Source of the DNA: Acidobacteriota bacterium
Lineage (GTDB): Bacteria > Acidobacteriota > Vicinamibacteria > Marinacidobacterales > Marinacidobacteraceae
Reading direction: 5' to 3'
DNA length: 64,000 nt
Assembly (NCBI GenBank): GCA_028877265.1
Contig: JAPPGX010000107.1
Location: 29,440-93,439 of the forward strand
The notes under the pieces are model-generated. The model did not search any database, was not told the DNA's origin, and was given only the letters and a program-made list of their open reading frames with translations. Positions 38,501 to 51,518 of this stretch are shown here, piece by piece. Every line of letters begins with the position of its first letter. Position 1 is the stretch's first letter. The position numbers and the translations under genes are program-made.

Positions 38501-39927
38501 AAGTCCTCGAACGAGTCCACGTTCCGCTGGAGCGCCTCCACCACCCCGACCAGGGGCCCGATGGGTTCGTCGCCGGCCCGCTCGAGCACGCCGGACAGGG
38601 CGGAGGCGGACTGCCGCATCCACTTGAGGGTGTGTTTTTCGAATCGGTCGGCGCGGACCGCCTGCGCCTCCATCCGGGCGAGCGCCTCGTTCCAGAGCTT
38701 CACCCCGGTGGGCTTGTCGCGGAAGTGCCGGCGCTTGTAGATCCCGACGATGTCCACGAGCCGCTCCACCCGGGCCGGATTCCGGTCCCCGCTGGACACC
38801 TGGTACACGAGGTGCGGCTCCGATACGATCGTTTCGGCGGCGACCGCCAGCGTCGCCGAGGCGACCAGGTCCACCGGCACGACGTCCAGGACCACCCCCG
38901 GACCGACCGGGAACAGGTTCTGGCCGCGGAGCGCCATCCGCACGAGCGGGGCGCTGGTGGTAAAGCCCTCGTTCCAGCCGGTGTGGGGGAACGAGAGCGC
39001 ACTCTCCACGACCGCCGGGCGAACGATCGAGCGCGCGACCCCCTCCGCGCCCGCCACGAGCTGGTCCCCGAGGCTCTTCGTGTAGGTGTAGATGTTTGGC
39101 CAGCCCCAGCCCTGCGCCTTTTCGATGCCGAGGTCGCGGAGCCGGCGGCGGATCCACTCCTTCCGCTCGCGGGCGATGGCGAGCGACAGTGAACGCGCAT
39201 CGTCCGGATCGCGGCCTTCGTCGGCGAACCGCTTGCGGGCCGCTTCCTGGAAGGCGTCCGCGCGCGACTTGTCCTCGGCTTCGTCGCGTACCCGGGCGGC
39301 GAGGCGCTCGCAGTCCTCGATCTCCTTCTCCACCGAGAACTCCTGGTCCTCGCGGTCGCGGCGCGGGAAATAGCCGATCAGCGGTTCGTCCTCGCGCACC
39401 TCTCCCGACCGCATCCCCGCGACGAAACAGGTGCTGATGTGCACGAGCGCGGGGCGCTTCATCCGGCGCGCGAAGGCGATGGTGTTCCGGGTCCCGTGCA
39501 CGTTCGTCTGGAGCGCCGCCTCGAGCGACGGGTTGAAGGTCACCCGGCCGGAACAGTTGAGAACCAGGTCGATATCGGCGGCGATATCGGCGGCGCGGGC
39601 TTCCGCGTAGCCGAGGTTGTCGCTCGTGATGTCCCCGCCGAGAACGACGATCTTCTCGTCCAGGAAATCGCGGAGGCCGGCGCCGTGGCGCTCGCGCAGC
39701 GGCGAGAGCGCTGGGGAGTTCTCCATGATGTCCTCGAACCGCACCCGGCTCTCCGCCTCGCCGGCGGCCCGCACCATCAGATAGACGCGCCGGATCTCCG
39801 GGAAGAACTCGAGGAGCATCCCGAGACAGACCTTCCCGAGGAACCCGGTACCGCCGAGCAGCAGGATGCTCCGCCCGGCGAAGGCTTCGCCCACGTGAAT
39901 CCGCGGGCGCGCAGTCTCGGGAGACAC
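35503..39927 (-). CDS. elbD: ElbD-like four-domain lipid enzyme (reductase-ligase-ACP-acyltransferase)
   Basis: A 1474-residue fusion. Residues ~15-410: fatty-acyl-CoA-reductase-type Rossmann domain (GGTGFLG 25-31; Tyr280/Lys284 in IYTYTKSLGDQ). ~420-550: helical linker. ~560-1100: acyl-CoA/AMP ligase (LFTSGTTGTPKG ~728-739, QGYGLTEAAP 905-914, YTGDLG 980-985, terminal Lys region TRKVKR ~1091-1096). ~1115-1190: acyl carrier domain (LGFDSL, Ser1152 for phosphopantetheine). ~1250-1440: PlsC acyltransferase (NHGSHLD with His1262 and Asp1267; FPEGTRS 1336-1342). This order matches what I recall of ElbD, which makes alkyl-ether lipids in myxobacteria. It differs from carboxylic acid reductases, where the ligase comes first. 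All active-site residues appear intact. Function here is inferred. Confidence 0.85.
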   Translation of the reverse strand: MSPETARPRIHVGEAFAGRSILLLGGTGFLGKVCLGMLLEFFPEIRRVYLMVRAAGEAESRVRFEDIMENSPALSPLRERHGAGLRDFLDEKIVVLGGDITSDNLGYAEARAADIAADIDLVLNCSGRVTFNPSLEAALQTNVHGTRNTIAFARRMKRPALVHISTCFVAGMRSGEVREDEPLIGYFPRRDREDQEFSVEKEIEDCERLAARVRDEAEDKSRADAFQEAARKRFADEGRDPDDARSLSLAIARERKEWIRRRLRDLGIEKAQGWGWPNIYTYTKSLGDQLVAGAEGVARSIVRPAVVESALSFPHTGWNEGFTTSAPLVRMALRGQNLFPVGPGVVLDVVPVDLVASATLAVAAETIVSEPHLVYQVSSGDRNPARVERLVDIVGIYKRRHFRDKPTGVKLWNEALARMEAQAVRADRFEKHTLKWMRQSASALSGVLERAGDEPIGPLVGVVEALQRNVDSFEDFVVQGERQYHTFRPFIAGEEFIFRADHTHDLFARLDGNDGKLFFNPEEIDWYDYWLHVHLPGLERWVFPALEDQERGQRRAQKRVYTYRTINELFEACTKNHAGRVAMRISRDGREERYTYADLRECVLRGAGFLAARGLGAGDHVGLIGENSPEWGMAYFAIQRIGATAIPLERDLRREEIARLLRLGDARAVLMSDSLFERHSGLARDNGAAPPVAAHPFRDVFAMGETEDGEAPPPKPVRTSPTALASILFTSGTTGTPKGVMLTHRNFTSLVAKLLSVYDIGEKDGALSILPLHHSFEFTTGFLLPLSRGAQIAYLDEIGPDAINTELQKGHTTCIVGVPALWDLLRRRILAPFADRSQRAEDLATALIDAAHLLREDTGVNIGPAVFLPVHTALGGRIRYLISGASALSEATWKAFRGLGFHIAQGYGLTEAAPVLTVTSPDGPVPIGSVGKALPGIEIRIVDPDASGVGEVAAKGPNVMAGYYGNEEATAEALRDGWLYTGDLGRLDEDGHLFLVGRRKDVIVDSGGKNIYPDEVEEIYASPDLIAELAVVGLPDGMAEQVAAVVVPKEKTPEGRRRVEAHVRSVSSRLPLHKRIKTVEFSDETLPRTATRKVKRAELVRWLRDRRQEAAAESGEEAVSGNRILELIATICERPVSEIRTSSSFAELGFDSLMYNELAAGLEGEFGESAAPEALANMATIEELILAVRTPPAAVRGRRPRRAESGKKHDEDEIDIPPAVAKAGRAALTEVQHWFYHQVLEPTFTGRAHVPNHTNYLVVANHGSHLDMGLVKMALGDAGSNLLALAAADYFFDNRVKRTFFGNFTNLVPMERRGSLRESLDRAAGYLNQGYSVLVFPEGTRSRSGQIQKFRRGFAHLAYRCRVGVLPIHLDTWGAFPPGAVGLRSRTVAARIGPFLSHDFLLRFAGEGVRAAVAEARVTALVQTMVERLGRQEPIQLEEEAARILEGAEPAGAESPRSAGAPANDRVPDPTPVG

Positions 39928-39934
39928 GACGGCG

Positions 39935-41533
39935 TCAGGAGACCTCGGGGATCATGATCGGCGGGACGTGGAGCATGGTGATCTCCGCGGAGCGGCCGTG
40001 CGTGCTGCGCGCCATCGCGATCGCCTCGGTCACCGTCTCCGCCGATTCCCAGCCGAGGATCTCGGGGACGTGCTGGTTCTTCGCCCCGGCCACGATGATC
40101 CGGCCGACGTGCTGGCGCCCGTTTTCGCCCCAGTACCACATGAAGAAGGGATGGGCCCCGTGGTAGGCGTTCCCGTCCCGGTACATCTGCACGTAGGACG
40201 GGTTGTGCGCGAATTCCTCCTCGTACTTGGTCCGCAGCACGAAGGGGTCCCGGGTCTCCGGGAGCAGCCGGTGGAAGAACTCGATGTAGCTGGGGTGAAA
40301 CAGTGGATCGAAGTCGTCGTGGCAGGGGTGGGCCAGGATCAGGGTGCCGCCCTTCTTGATCAGGGGCTTGCCCCGGTAGAGGTTGAACAGGTAGCCCGGA
40401 CCCATGACCTGGACGAGGAGCGGGTTGAGGATCGAGTTCACGTTGTAGGGCGAGATGTAGGGGATCCCGGACAGCAGGATGTCGCACTGTCCCTTCACGG
40501 GGACGGCGTACTGCTGGAAGGAACGCTCGAGCGTCTTTTCATGAACCGGCTCCGTGCGTCCCGCATAACAGCCGATCAGCTCGAAGGCGCCCGGGATGCG
40601 GTGCAGGAACTGGCGCTTCGCCGGCGCGGGCAGGCGGCTCAGCGACCAGCGCGTTCCCGCGAGCTTCAGCCGGTCGAGATCGCTGAACTCGTCCTCGTCC
40701 TTCCCGAGGAACGAGAGGGCGTCGGAGTACATCCGGTTGTTGAGCACCGTCTCCACGTGAAACACGTTCAGGTGCCGATCCACGATCTTGCCCATCCGGT
40801 CCACCTTGCGGCTCAGTTCCGACTTGGCGGGATCCATGTAGCCGTCGGAATCGCGGATCGTCTGCGGCTCGTGGTGGGGCCTCAGGCTCTCGTAGTCGCA
40901 AAGCCCCACCGTCACCGACTTGTGACCCCCGTCCATGGGAACCAGGTTGATGTTCAGGTAGATGACGAGGTCGCTCTCCGTCACCCGCCGGTTCACCCGG
41001 ACCGGCTCGTGATGACGGGTCTTTCCGAGCGCGACCATGCCGTTCGGATCCTCGGCATCGTGGTTGTAGTAGCGGTTCGGATAGAACGCCTTGTGGATGT
41101 CCGGCCCCACCATCCGGCGCATTTCCGATTCGGTCATCTTCCGGTGCAGCGAGTTCGCGATGACCAGGTGGACGTCGTCCACGCCGTGGTCGCCGAGCAT
41201 TTCCAGCACGATCTCGAGCGCGGTCTGGCGGATGTCGGGGGTGGCCATCGGCGGCAGCGGCAGGCTGATGTCGTCGAGGGCGATGGTGACCCGCATCCCG
41301 GGGCGAAGCTGCGCGTAGAGCGGATCGCAGCCCAGGGGGTGGTTGAGCGCGTGCCGGATCGCGCCGCGCGGGTTCGGCAGCCCGCGGATAGGGGGCGGCG
41401 GATAGACCACCCGGGTGCCCACCGGGAGGTGCTCCTCGAGGAAGTCCTCGCCGTAGTGGAGGACGCGGGCGGCCGAGTCGTTATCGATGAAGACGATGCC
41501 GGGGTCGGTCTTGTGGCGCAGGGCGGGGGTCAT
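39935..41533 (-). CDS. LarA-like (DUF2088) nickel-pincer racemase-family protein
   Basis: A 532-residue member of the lactate-racemase LarA family. [13 protein letters not shown] (His130), [10 protein letters not shown] (His158, Asp159) and [12 protein letters not shown] (Lys205 region) correspond to conserved LarA blocks; LarA enzymes use a nickel-pincer nucleotide bound to lysine. The protein is longer than LarA, with a distinct second half ending in [20 protein letters not shown]. No LarB/C/E cofactor genes are visible in the window. It lies 7 bases upstream of the ElbD-like gene and 40 bases after the HAD phosphatase, so I infer an isomerase or racemase step in the lipid pathway rather than lactate racemisation. 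Confidence 0.8.
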   Translation of the reverse strand: MTPALRHKTDPGIVFIDNDSAARVLHYGEDFLEEHLPVGTRVVYPPPPIRGLPNPRGAIRHALNHPLGCDPLYAQLRPGMRVTIALDDISLPLPPMATPDIRQTALEIVLEMLGDHGVDDVHLVIANSLHRKMTESEMRRMVGPDIHKAFYPNRYYNHDAEDPNGMVALGKTRHHEPVRVNRRVTESDLVIYLNINLVPMDGGHKSVTVGLCDYESLRPHHEPQTIRDSDGYMDPAKSELSRKVDRMGKIVDRHLNVFHVETVLNNRMYSDALSFLGKDEDEFSDLDRLKLAGTRWSLSRLPAPAKRQFLHRIPGAFELIGCYAGRTEPVHEKTLERSFQQYAVPVKGQCDILLSGIPYISPYNVNSILNPLLVQVMGPGYLFNLYRGKPLIKKGGTLILAHPCHDDFDPLFHPSYIEFFHRLLPETRDPFVLRTKYEEEFAHNPSYVQMYRDGNAYHGAHPFFMWYWGENGRQHVGRIIVAGAKNQHVPEILGWESAETVTEAIAMARSTHGRSAEITMLHVPPIMIPEVS

Positions 41534-41573
41534 GCAGTGGGCATCCTTCCTGGCTGCTTCCGGGTGAACGACG

Positions 41574-42287
41574 TCACGCGGGGGTGAGATTCGGCTGGCT
41601 GAGGTCGACGACCGGCCAATCGTGGTGCCGCGCCGTGCTCCTCAGGCGCACATCCGGGTTGGCCGCGGTGGGATGTCCGACCACGCTCAGCATGGGGAGG
41701 TCGGACATGCTGTCGGCGTAGGCGTAACTGTCGTTCAACGAGAGCCCCTCGCGTTCCGCGTATTCCCGGATCCAGAGCGCCTTGCTGGCGCTCGCCATCA
41801 CCGGCGGCGCCAGGCGGCCCGTCGCCCGGCCGTCCACGAACTCCAGGCGGTTCGCAACGAACTCGGTGATGCCGAGGTCGTCGAGGAGGGGCCGGACGGA
41901 CACTTCGAGCGCGCCTGTCACCACGACCTGCCGCAGACCGCTCCGCCGCGACTGCTCGATGAGCGCCCGCGTTCCCGGGAAGATGCCGGGACGGATCACG
42001 TCCCGGTAGAGATCCTCCGCGAGCGAGCGCAGCCGGTCGTGGGACTGGCCCCGGTACCACTTGAAGAAGAGATCGTTGAAGAGCTTGCGGCTGTAGAAAT
42101 CGGTCGCCAGGAACAGTGGAATCCCGGCGAGCGTCGAGGTGGTGGTCTTCAGGCTCCGCAGCAGCCCCTGGTCGTTCCGGGCGTAGTACCCGAGGACATG
42201 AACGAGATTCGTGCGGATCAGGGTGCCGTCCAGGTCGTAGAACGCCGCTGCTTTCGCCGGACGGTTCACTGGTTCGCCGCGTGACAT
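41574..42287 (-). CDS. HAD-IB family phosphatase
   Basis: A 237-residue HAD superfamily IB hydrolase (SerB/CicA-like). The nucleophile motif is FYDLDGTLI, motif [14 protein letters not shown], and the acidic motif III/IV lies in [14 protein letters not shown] hydrophobic stretch ([12 protein letters not shown]) in the cap suggests membrane contact. HAD-IB proteins are frequently linked to PlsC acyltransferases in lipid gene clusters, and here it heads the operon containing the PlsC-bearing ElbD-like protein. A phosphatidate or lyso-phosphatidate phosphatase role is inferred. It is divergent from fabH. Confidence 0.87.
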   Translation of the reverse strand: MSRGEPVNRPAKAAAFYDLDGTLIRTNLVHVLGYYARNDQGLLRSLKTTTSTLAGIPLFLATDFYSRKLFNDLFFKWYRGQSHDRLRSLAEDLYRDVIRPGIFPGTRALIEQSRRSGLRQVVVTGALEVSVRPLLDDLGITEFVANRLEFVDGRATGRLAPPVMASASKALWIREYAEREGLSLNDSYAYADSMSDLPMLSVVGHPTAANPDVRLRSTARHHDWPVVDLSQPNLTPA

Positions 42288-42419
42288 CGAGGTCAGATTA
42301 TCGCCGCGCGCCCGCTTTGACCGTGGCGCAACGCGCGGCCAAGGCGCGGGTTGGCGTACCATCCACGGTCCTCTGCCGCTCCTGGACCGCCCGTTTCGCC
42401 CAAAGGGGGCGAGAAGTTC

Positions 42420-43483
42420 GTGATTCAACTGCCAACCCCGAAAGAGCCCTCGCAAGCCATTCGCCGCGTCGCGATCACGGCAGTCGGGGCCTATCTTCCG
42501 GACCGGGTGCTGTCGAACGACGACCTCGAACGGATGGTGGACACGTCGGACGAGTGGATCCGGGAGCGCACCGGCATCAGCGAGCGCCGGATCGTGGACA
42601 AGGGCACCGGTTGTTCCTTCCTGGCCTCCCGCGCCGCCCAGGACGCGCTGCGGCGGCGGGGCATCACGGCCGACGACATCGATCTCATCGTGGTCGCCAC
42701 CGTGACCCCCGACATGAGCTTCCCCGCCACCGCGTGCCTGGTGCAGGACCAGATCGGCGCCAGCCGCGCCTGGGGATTCGATCTGTCGGCGGCGTGCAGC
42801 GGCTTCAACTTCGCGCTCGCCGCGGGGACGCAGTTCGTCGCCAGCGGAGCCGCGGAACGGGCGCTCGTGATCGGGGCCGACGTGATGAGTTCGATCACGG
42901 ACTACGAGGACCGCGCCACCTGCATTCTGTTCGGGGACGCCGGCGGGGCGGTCCTGCTGGAAGCCGCGCAGGACGGTGAGGGCATCCTGGGGTTCAACAA
43001 CCAGGTGGACGGCTCCGGGTGCGACCTGCTCAAGATGCCGGCCGGGGGCAGCATCCGCCCGCCAACGCATGAAACGGTGGAGCGCAAGGAGCACTATCTG
43101 CAGCAGCAGGGCAAGGCGGTCTTCCGCTTCGCGGTGCGCAACTCGGCCGGCGCCGCCGAGGAGCTGCTGGACGAACTCGGCTTTTCGCGGGACGAGGTTT
43201 CCTTCCTGGTCTGCCACCAGGCGAACGCCCGGATCATCGACGCGGTCGCGCGGCGGCTCCAGCTGCCGCCGGAACGCGTGGTGAAGACGATCCACAAGTA
43301 CGGCAACACGACCGCCGCCTCGATTCCCACCGCGCTCCGCGACGCGCTCGACCGCTCGCTGCTCGCGCCCGGCGACCTGGTGCTGTTCAGTTCGGTGGGC
43401 GCCGGACTGACCATCGGCACCGCCGCGATTCGCTGGGGCGGGGAGCGGACCGCCGCCTCGGCGGAGACGAACTCCACCGGCCC

Positions 43484-43487
<4 letters not shown>
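42420..43487 (+). CDS. fabH: 3-oxoacyl-ACP synthase III (FabH)
   Basis: A 355-residue beta-ketoacyl-ACP synthase III, which starts fatty-acid chains from an acyl-CoA primer and malonyl-ACP. The catalytic triad is visible: Cys in [13 protein letters not shown], His in [14 protein letters not shown], Asn in [14 protein letters not shown]. The start is GTG at 42420, with a GGGGGCGAG upstream. It diverges from the HAD/ElbD operon, so the roughly 130-base gap may hold a shared control region for lipid genes. Its stop overlaps the putative start of the next gene. Confidence 0.93.
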
Positions 43488-45597
<2,110 letters not shown>

Positions 45598-45601
<4 letters not shown>

Positions 45602-47157
45602 ACGTCCAGCGCCGAGACGGCGTCGTAGCCACGTGTTCTGATCGCTTTTCGCGCCGTCGCGCCGCGCTGCTCTTCCTGCCGTTCCTCGTGGGCTGCGCGG
45701 GTGACCGGGCGCCCGAGGGAGACCCGCCCCACCGGCCCAACATCCTCTTCATCGCCGTCGACGACCTGAACGACTGGATCGAGCCGCTCGGCGGACATCC
45801 CCAGGCCCGGACGCCCAACCTTTCGCGCCTGGCCGGCGAGGGAGTGCTGTTCACCCGCGCCTACACCCCCTCTCCCTCCTGCAACCCTTCGCGGACCGCT
45901 CTCCTGACCGGACAACACACCACCACCTCCGGGATGTATTCCAACTACCAGTGGTGGCGTCAGGTGCTGCCCGATGCGGTGACGTTGCCGCGCTACTTCG
46001 CCGACAACGGGTACTGGGCCGGCGGCGCCGGAAAGATCTTCCACAACAACCAACCCGACCCCGGATCCTGGGACGACTACTTTCCGTCGCTCGAACAGCA
46101 CATGCCATCGTCGCCCCGTCCCGAGGGGGAAGGCACGGTGAACATGCCCTCCTTCCCGGACATGTACGGCGCTTTCGACTGGGCGCCCCTCGATGTTCCC
46201 GACGAGGAGATGGGGGACCACCAGTCGGTGGCCTGGGCCATCGAACAACTGGAGCGGGAGCACGAGAAACCGTTCTTCCTGGCGGTCGGGATCTACCGCC
46301 CCCACCTGCCCTGGTACGTCCCCCGGAAGTACTTCGAGATGTTCCCGCTTGAAGAGGTTCAACTCCCGCGGCTCCTCGAAAACGACCTTGAGGACGTCCC
46401 CGAACGCGGTATCGAGATCGCGCACCGGGGCGGCAACTACCACGACCACGTCGTCGCGGCCGATCAATGGCGTCAGGGCGTGCAGGGCTACCTGGCCTCA
46501 ATCGCCTTCGCCGACGCGATGGTCGGCAGGCTCCTCGACGCACTCGACGCCAGCCCGCACGCGGAGAACACGGTCGTCGTCCTCTGGTCCGACCACGGTT
46601 GGCAGTTCGGCGAGAAGGAACACTGGAGGAAGTTCGCGCTCTGGGACAACCTCACCCGCGTGGTCCTCATGTTCCGGGTGCCGGAGGGGACCGCCGCCCT
46701 TCCCGGGGGCACCCCCGCCGGGGTGCGCTCCGGCAGAACGGTGTCGCTCCTCGATCTCTATCCGACGCTGGTGGAACTCGGCGAGCTACCCGAGAAGGAG
46801 GACCTGGACGGCCGGAGTCTGGTGCCGCTCCTCCGGGACCCGGGCGCCGCCTGGGATCGCCCCGTGGTCAGCACCTACCAGTACGGCGAGTACGCGATCC
46901 GGGACGAACGCTTCCACTACATCCGCTACATCGACGGGAGCGAGGAGCTGTACGACCTCGAAGCGGACCCGGAGGAGTGGAACAACCTCGCCGGCGATGC
47001 CCGCTACGCCGCGGACAAGGTCCGGCTGAACGCGCTTCTCCCGACCGATCCCGCGCCCTTCGTGGACACCGACTATCCCCTCATGCCTCACCACATCCCG
47101 CCGCTGCGGGGGCTTGACGACTACCGGGAACGCAAGGCCGCGGGAAACCGACGATAG
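45598..47157 (+). CDS. Lipoprotein sulfatase, iduronate-2-sulfatase-like
   Basis: A 519-residue formylglycine-dependent sulfatase. The GTG start overlaps the preceding stop (GTGA). The N-terminus is a signal ending in [12 protein letters not shown], a lipobox with Cys33. Metal residues begin at [10 protein letters not shown]; the activated cysteine is Cys95 in [13 protein letters not shown], the C-X-P-S-R motif for anaerobic or FGE-type maturation. [14 protein letters not shown] carries the second metal site and catalytic histidine. It resembles iduronate/heparan sulfatases, implying use of sulfated polysaccharides; no maturase gene is in the window. Membrane anchoring means desulfation happens outside the cytoplasm. 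Confidence 0.92.
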
Positions 47158-47196
47158 GCGCCCGGCTTCAAGACCGGCCCGGGACGCCGGTGGGCG

Positions 47197-47667
47197 CTAT
47201 GGGTCGTCCCCGTCGGACGCCAGGTGGGCGATGAGGTAACCGAGCGAGACGAGTTCGAGCGTGACCCCCGCCCCCAGGAGCAGCTTGGTGGGGGTTTCGA
47301 GTCCCTTCCGCTGGCCGTCCGCGTCGTAGCACTTGACGTATTTCGTGTTCTCCGTGGCGTTCTGGCTGAACGTGGTACTCACGTTGCGGCAGGGCAGCCA
47401 GCGCCAGAGCGCGGCGCCGGCGAACGCCGCCACGCCGCTGATCGCGAACGCCAGCGCGCTCCGCTTCTTGTCTCCCGGCCGGATTCGGCCGGTGGTGATC
47501 GTCGAGGTGTTCTGGGCGCGATAGACGCCGCTGGCCGCGGCGATCTCGACCGCTTCGAGAAGCGAGAGCGCTCCCCCCGTTCCAACGCCGGCCACCGGGA
47601 GCGTCCCCGCGTAGAGCGGTGTGGTTACGAGCCCGCAACAGACTGCGATGGCGAGGACTCTCTTCAT
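47197..47667 (-). CDS. Small exported membrane protein, tandem paralogue 2
   Basis: A 156-residue protein I do not recognise. Signal peptide MKRVLAIAVCCGLVTTPLYAG, then the shared motif LLEAVEIAAASGVYRAQNTS, a basic-to-hydrophobic segment (KKRSALAFAISGVAAFAGAALWRWLPC), a soluble loop with two Cys, and a C-terminal hydrophobic helix (LLLGAGVTLELVSLGYLIAHL). It is clearly homologous to the neighbouring gene ending 8 bases upstream; both share the same order of motifs. Confidence 0.75.
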   Translation of the reverse strand: MKRVLAIAVCCGLVTTPLYAGTLPVAGVGTGGALSLLEAVEIAAASGVYRAQNTSTITTGRIRPGDKKRSALAFAISGVAAFAGAALWRWLPCRNVSTTFSQNATENTKYVKCYDADGQRKGLETPTKLLLGAGVTLELVSLGYLIAHLASDGDDP

Positions 47668-47675
47668 GGCGGCGG

Positions 47676-48158
47676 CTACGGCGTCGCAGGCTGCGCGGCG
47701 TCCTGCTGACGGTCCTCGCGGAGGTGCCGCACCAGGTAGAAGAGAGACACCAATTCAAGACCGACCCCGGCCCCGACCAGGGCCTTGGTGGGAGTGCTCC
47801 AACCCTTTCGCGAACCGTCCTCTTCGTAGCACTCGGTCTGAGTCTTGAGTCCTTCGCCGAAGTGCCGGGCGTCACCGCCATCGCGGCAGGTCAGGTTGCG
47901 CCAGAGCGCCGCGCCGGTAAAGGCCAGCAGACCGCTCAGGGCGAATGCGATCGCACTGCGCTTGTTGTCGTCCTCCCGGATCCGCCCGGTGGCGATTCCG
48001 GCGGTGTTCTGCGGCCGATAGACGCCGCTGGCCGCGGCGATCTCGGCCACCTCGAGCAGGGAAGGCGCGGCTCCGGGAGCCCGGGCCGCCGCCGCGTGAG
48101 CGTGCATCGGGGCCACGGCAATGCCGAACACGAGGTACAGAGATGCGAATGTCTTCAT
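47676..48158 (-). CDS. Small exported membrane protein, tandem paralogue 1
   Basis: A 160-residue paralogue of the following gene: signal peptide (FASLYLVFGIAVAPMHAHA), LLEVAEIAAASGVYRPQNTA, TGRIREDDNKRSAIAFALSG, a transmembrane segment, ALWRNLTC, STPTKALVGAGVGLELVSLFYLVRHL. The cysteine pair flanking the central loop is kept in both copies, suggesting a disulfide. The pair probably arose by tandem duplication and then diverged outside the motifs. Function unknown. Confidence 0.75.
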   Translation of the reverse strand: MKTFASLYLVFGIAVAPMHAHAAAARAPGAAPSLLEVAEIAAASGVYRPQNTAGIATGRIREDDNKRSAIAFALSGLLAFTGAALWRNLTCRDGGDARHFGEGLKTQTECYEEDGSRKGWSTPTKALVGAGVGLELVSLFYLVRHLREDRQQDAAQPATP

Positions 48159-48196
48159 GCTGATAGTCCTTGGCGGGAGACGCGGGATTGAGCGGC

Positions 48197-48721
48197 TCAG
48201 TTGCGGATTCGGACGACCACGTTGCCCGCGATCACGGTCTCCCCGCTGCGCTGGAGCCGGAGCCAGACGCGGTAGGTGCCCGGCAGCGAGAAGCGGTGAC
48301 TGCCGAAGAAGAAGGTCTCGATTTCGGAGCCCTCTTCGTAGGGATCGCAGTCCGGCTCGTACACGGATTCCGTGTCGTCGTCCCAGTCCCAGACCTCTTC
48401 CAGGCAGTAGTAGTCCTCGAGGTTCTCCGCGGTGTCCAGATCTTCGAGACGGGCGCTGACCTCGATATCGAGGGACGGCCGGCGCGTCTCGCCGGGCATT
48501 CGCGGACGGAGGAACAGCTGCCGGGGCGCCCGCAGCGTCAGCTTCGGCTCCACCGCGGCGGCCGCTCCCGATTCAGGGACCTCGACGACCACCTCCACCC
48601 GTGCGACGGTTCCGGGCTCGACCCGTTCCGTCACCCCCCCGGCAAACGCCGCCGGCAACAACGAACCAGCCGTGGCGACGGCAAGCGCCAAGAGGAGCCC
48701 GCGCGAAGCCCGAATGCGCAT
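48197..48721 (-). CDS. Exported beta-rich protein, unknown
   Basis: A 174-residue protein with a signal peptide (GLLLALAVATAGSLLPAAFAG) and a mature part that looks like a single beta-sandwich (VARVEVVVEVPESG, ETFFFGSHRFSLPGTYRVWLRLQ, VIAGNVVVRIRN). A very acidic middle (about residues 90-135, with repeated Asp/Glu/Tyr and two Cys) could bind calcium. It sits between atpC and the tandem paralogues, 9 bases after the atpC stop, and may be read through from the ATP-synthase operon. I do not recognise the family. Confidence 0.65.
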   Translation of the reverse strand: MRIRASRGLLLALAVATAGSLLPAAFAGGVTERVEPGTVARVEVVVEVPESGAAAAVEPKLTLRAPRQLFLRPRMPGETRRPSLDIEVSARLEDLDTAENLEDYYCLEEVWDWDDDTESVYEPDCDPYEEGSEIETFFFGSHRFSLPGTYRVWLRLQRSGETVIAGNVVVRIRN

Positions 48722-48730
48722 CGGGGCATT

Positions 48731-49156
48731 CTACGACTGCGCGCCGGCTTCTGCCTCCGCGGCTTTGAGACGGGCCTCGGCGCGGGCCACCGCCTGCTGC
48801 GCCTGGTCGACGTCGTACGCGGCGCCGAATTCCTCGAGACGGGCCTTCGCCCGGTTCAAGGCGCTCTCGGCCCGCGCCAGGTCGATGTCCTGCGGACGCT
48901 CCGCGGTTTCGGCGAGCACCGTCACGGTGTCGTCCAGGACCTCGAGGAACCCCCAGTGCACGGCCAGGTAGTGCTGCTCTTCGCCCTGGCGGTACTGAAG
49001 CTGGCCGCTCCGGATCTGGTAGAGGAGCGGGGCGTGACCGGGCAGGATGCCGATGTAGCCGAAGACTGCCGGAGCCTCCACGTAGTCCACGTCGTCCCGG
49101 AACACCACCCCGCCGGGGGTGATGACCTCGAGCCGCAGCCGGGATGGAGTACTCAT
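48731..49156 (-). CDS. atpC: ATP synthase F1 epsilon subunit
   Basis: A 141-residue epsilon subunit, which couples and inhibits rotation in F1. The N-terminal beta domain shows RLRLEVITPGGVVF, GYIGILPGHAPLLY and HWGFLEVLDDTVTVLAE; the C-terminal part is two helices (DLARAESALNRAKARLEEF, AQQAVARAEARLKAAEAEA). It is the last gene of the ATP-synthase group. Confidence 0.95.
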   Translation of the reverse strand: MSTPSRLRLEVITPGGVVFRDDVDYVEAPAVFGYIGILPGHAPLLYQIRSGQLQYRQGEEQHYLAVHWGFLEVLDDTVTVLAETAERPQDIDLARAESALNRAKARLEEFGAAYDVDQAQQAVARAEARLKAAEAEAGAQS

Positions 49157-49170
49157 GTCCGCCGGGCCGG

Positions 49171-51499
<2,329 letters not shown>

Positions 51500-51518
51500 C
51501 GGACGGTACCGGTGGGTC

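Noticed and set aside
35503-39927. Carboxylic acid reductase (CAR)
   Set aside because: CAR has the order adenylation-carrier-reductase. Here the reductase is first and an acyltransferase is last.
40750-40765. Second parS site in the LarA-like gene
   Set aside because: The sequence matches 12 of 16 consensus positions, is not palindromic and lies in conserved coding sequence; only 57008-57023 is exact.
39935-41533. Lactate racemase proper
   Set aside because: Family motifs are present, but length, C-terminal half and lipid-gene context argue against lactate as substrate; named LarA-like only.
47158-47197. Bidirectional terminator between the sulfatase and the tandem paralogues
   Set aside because: An imperfect GC-rich hairpin is present, but it has a mismatched stem, a long loop and no T tract in either direction.
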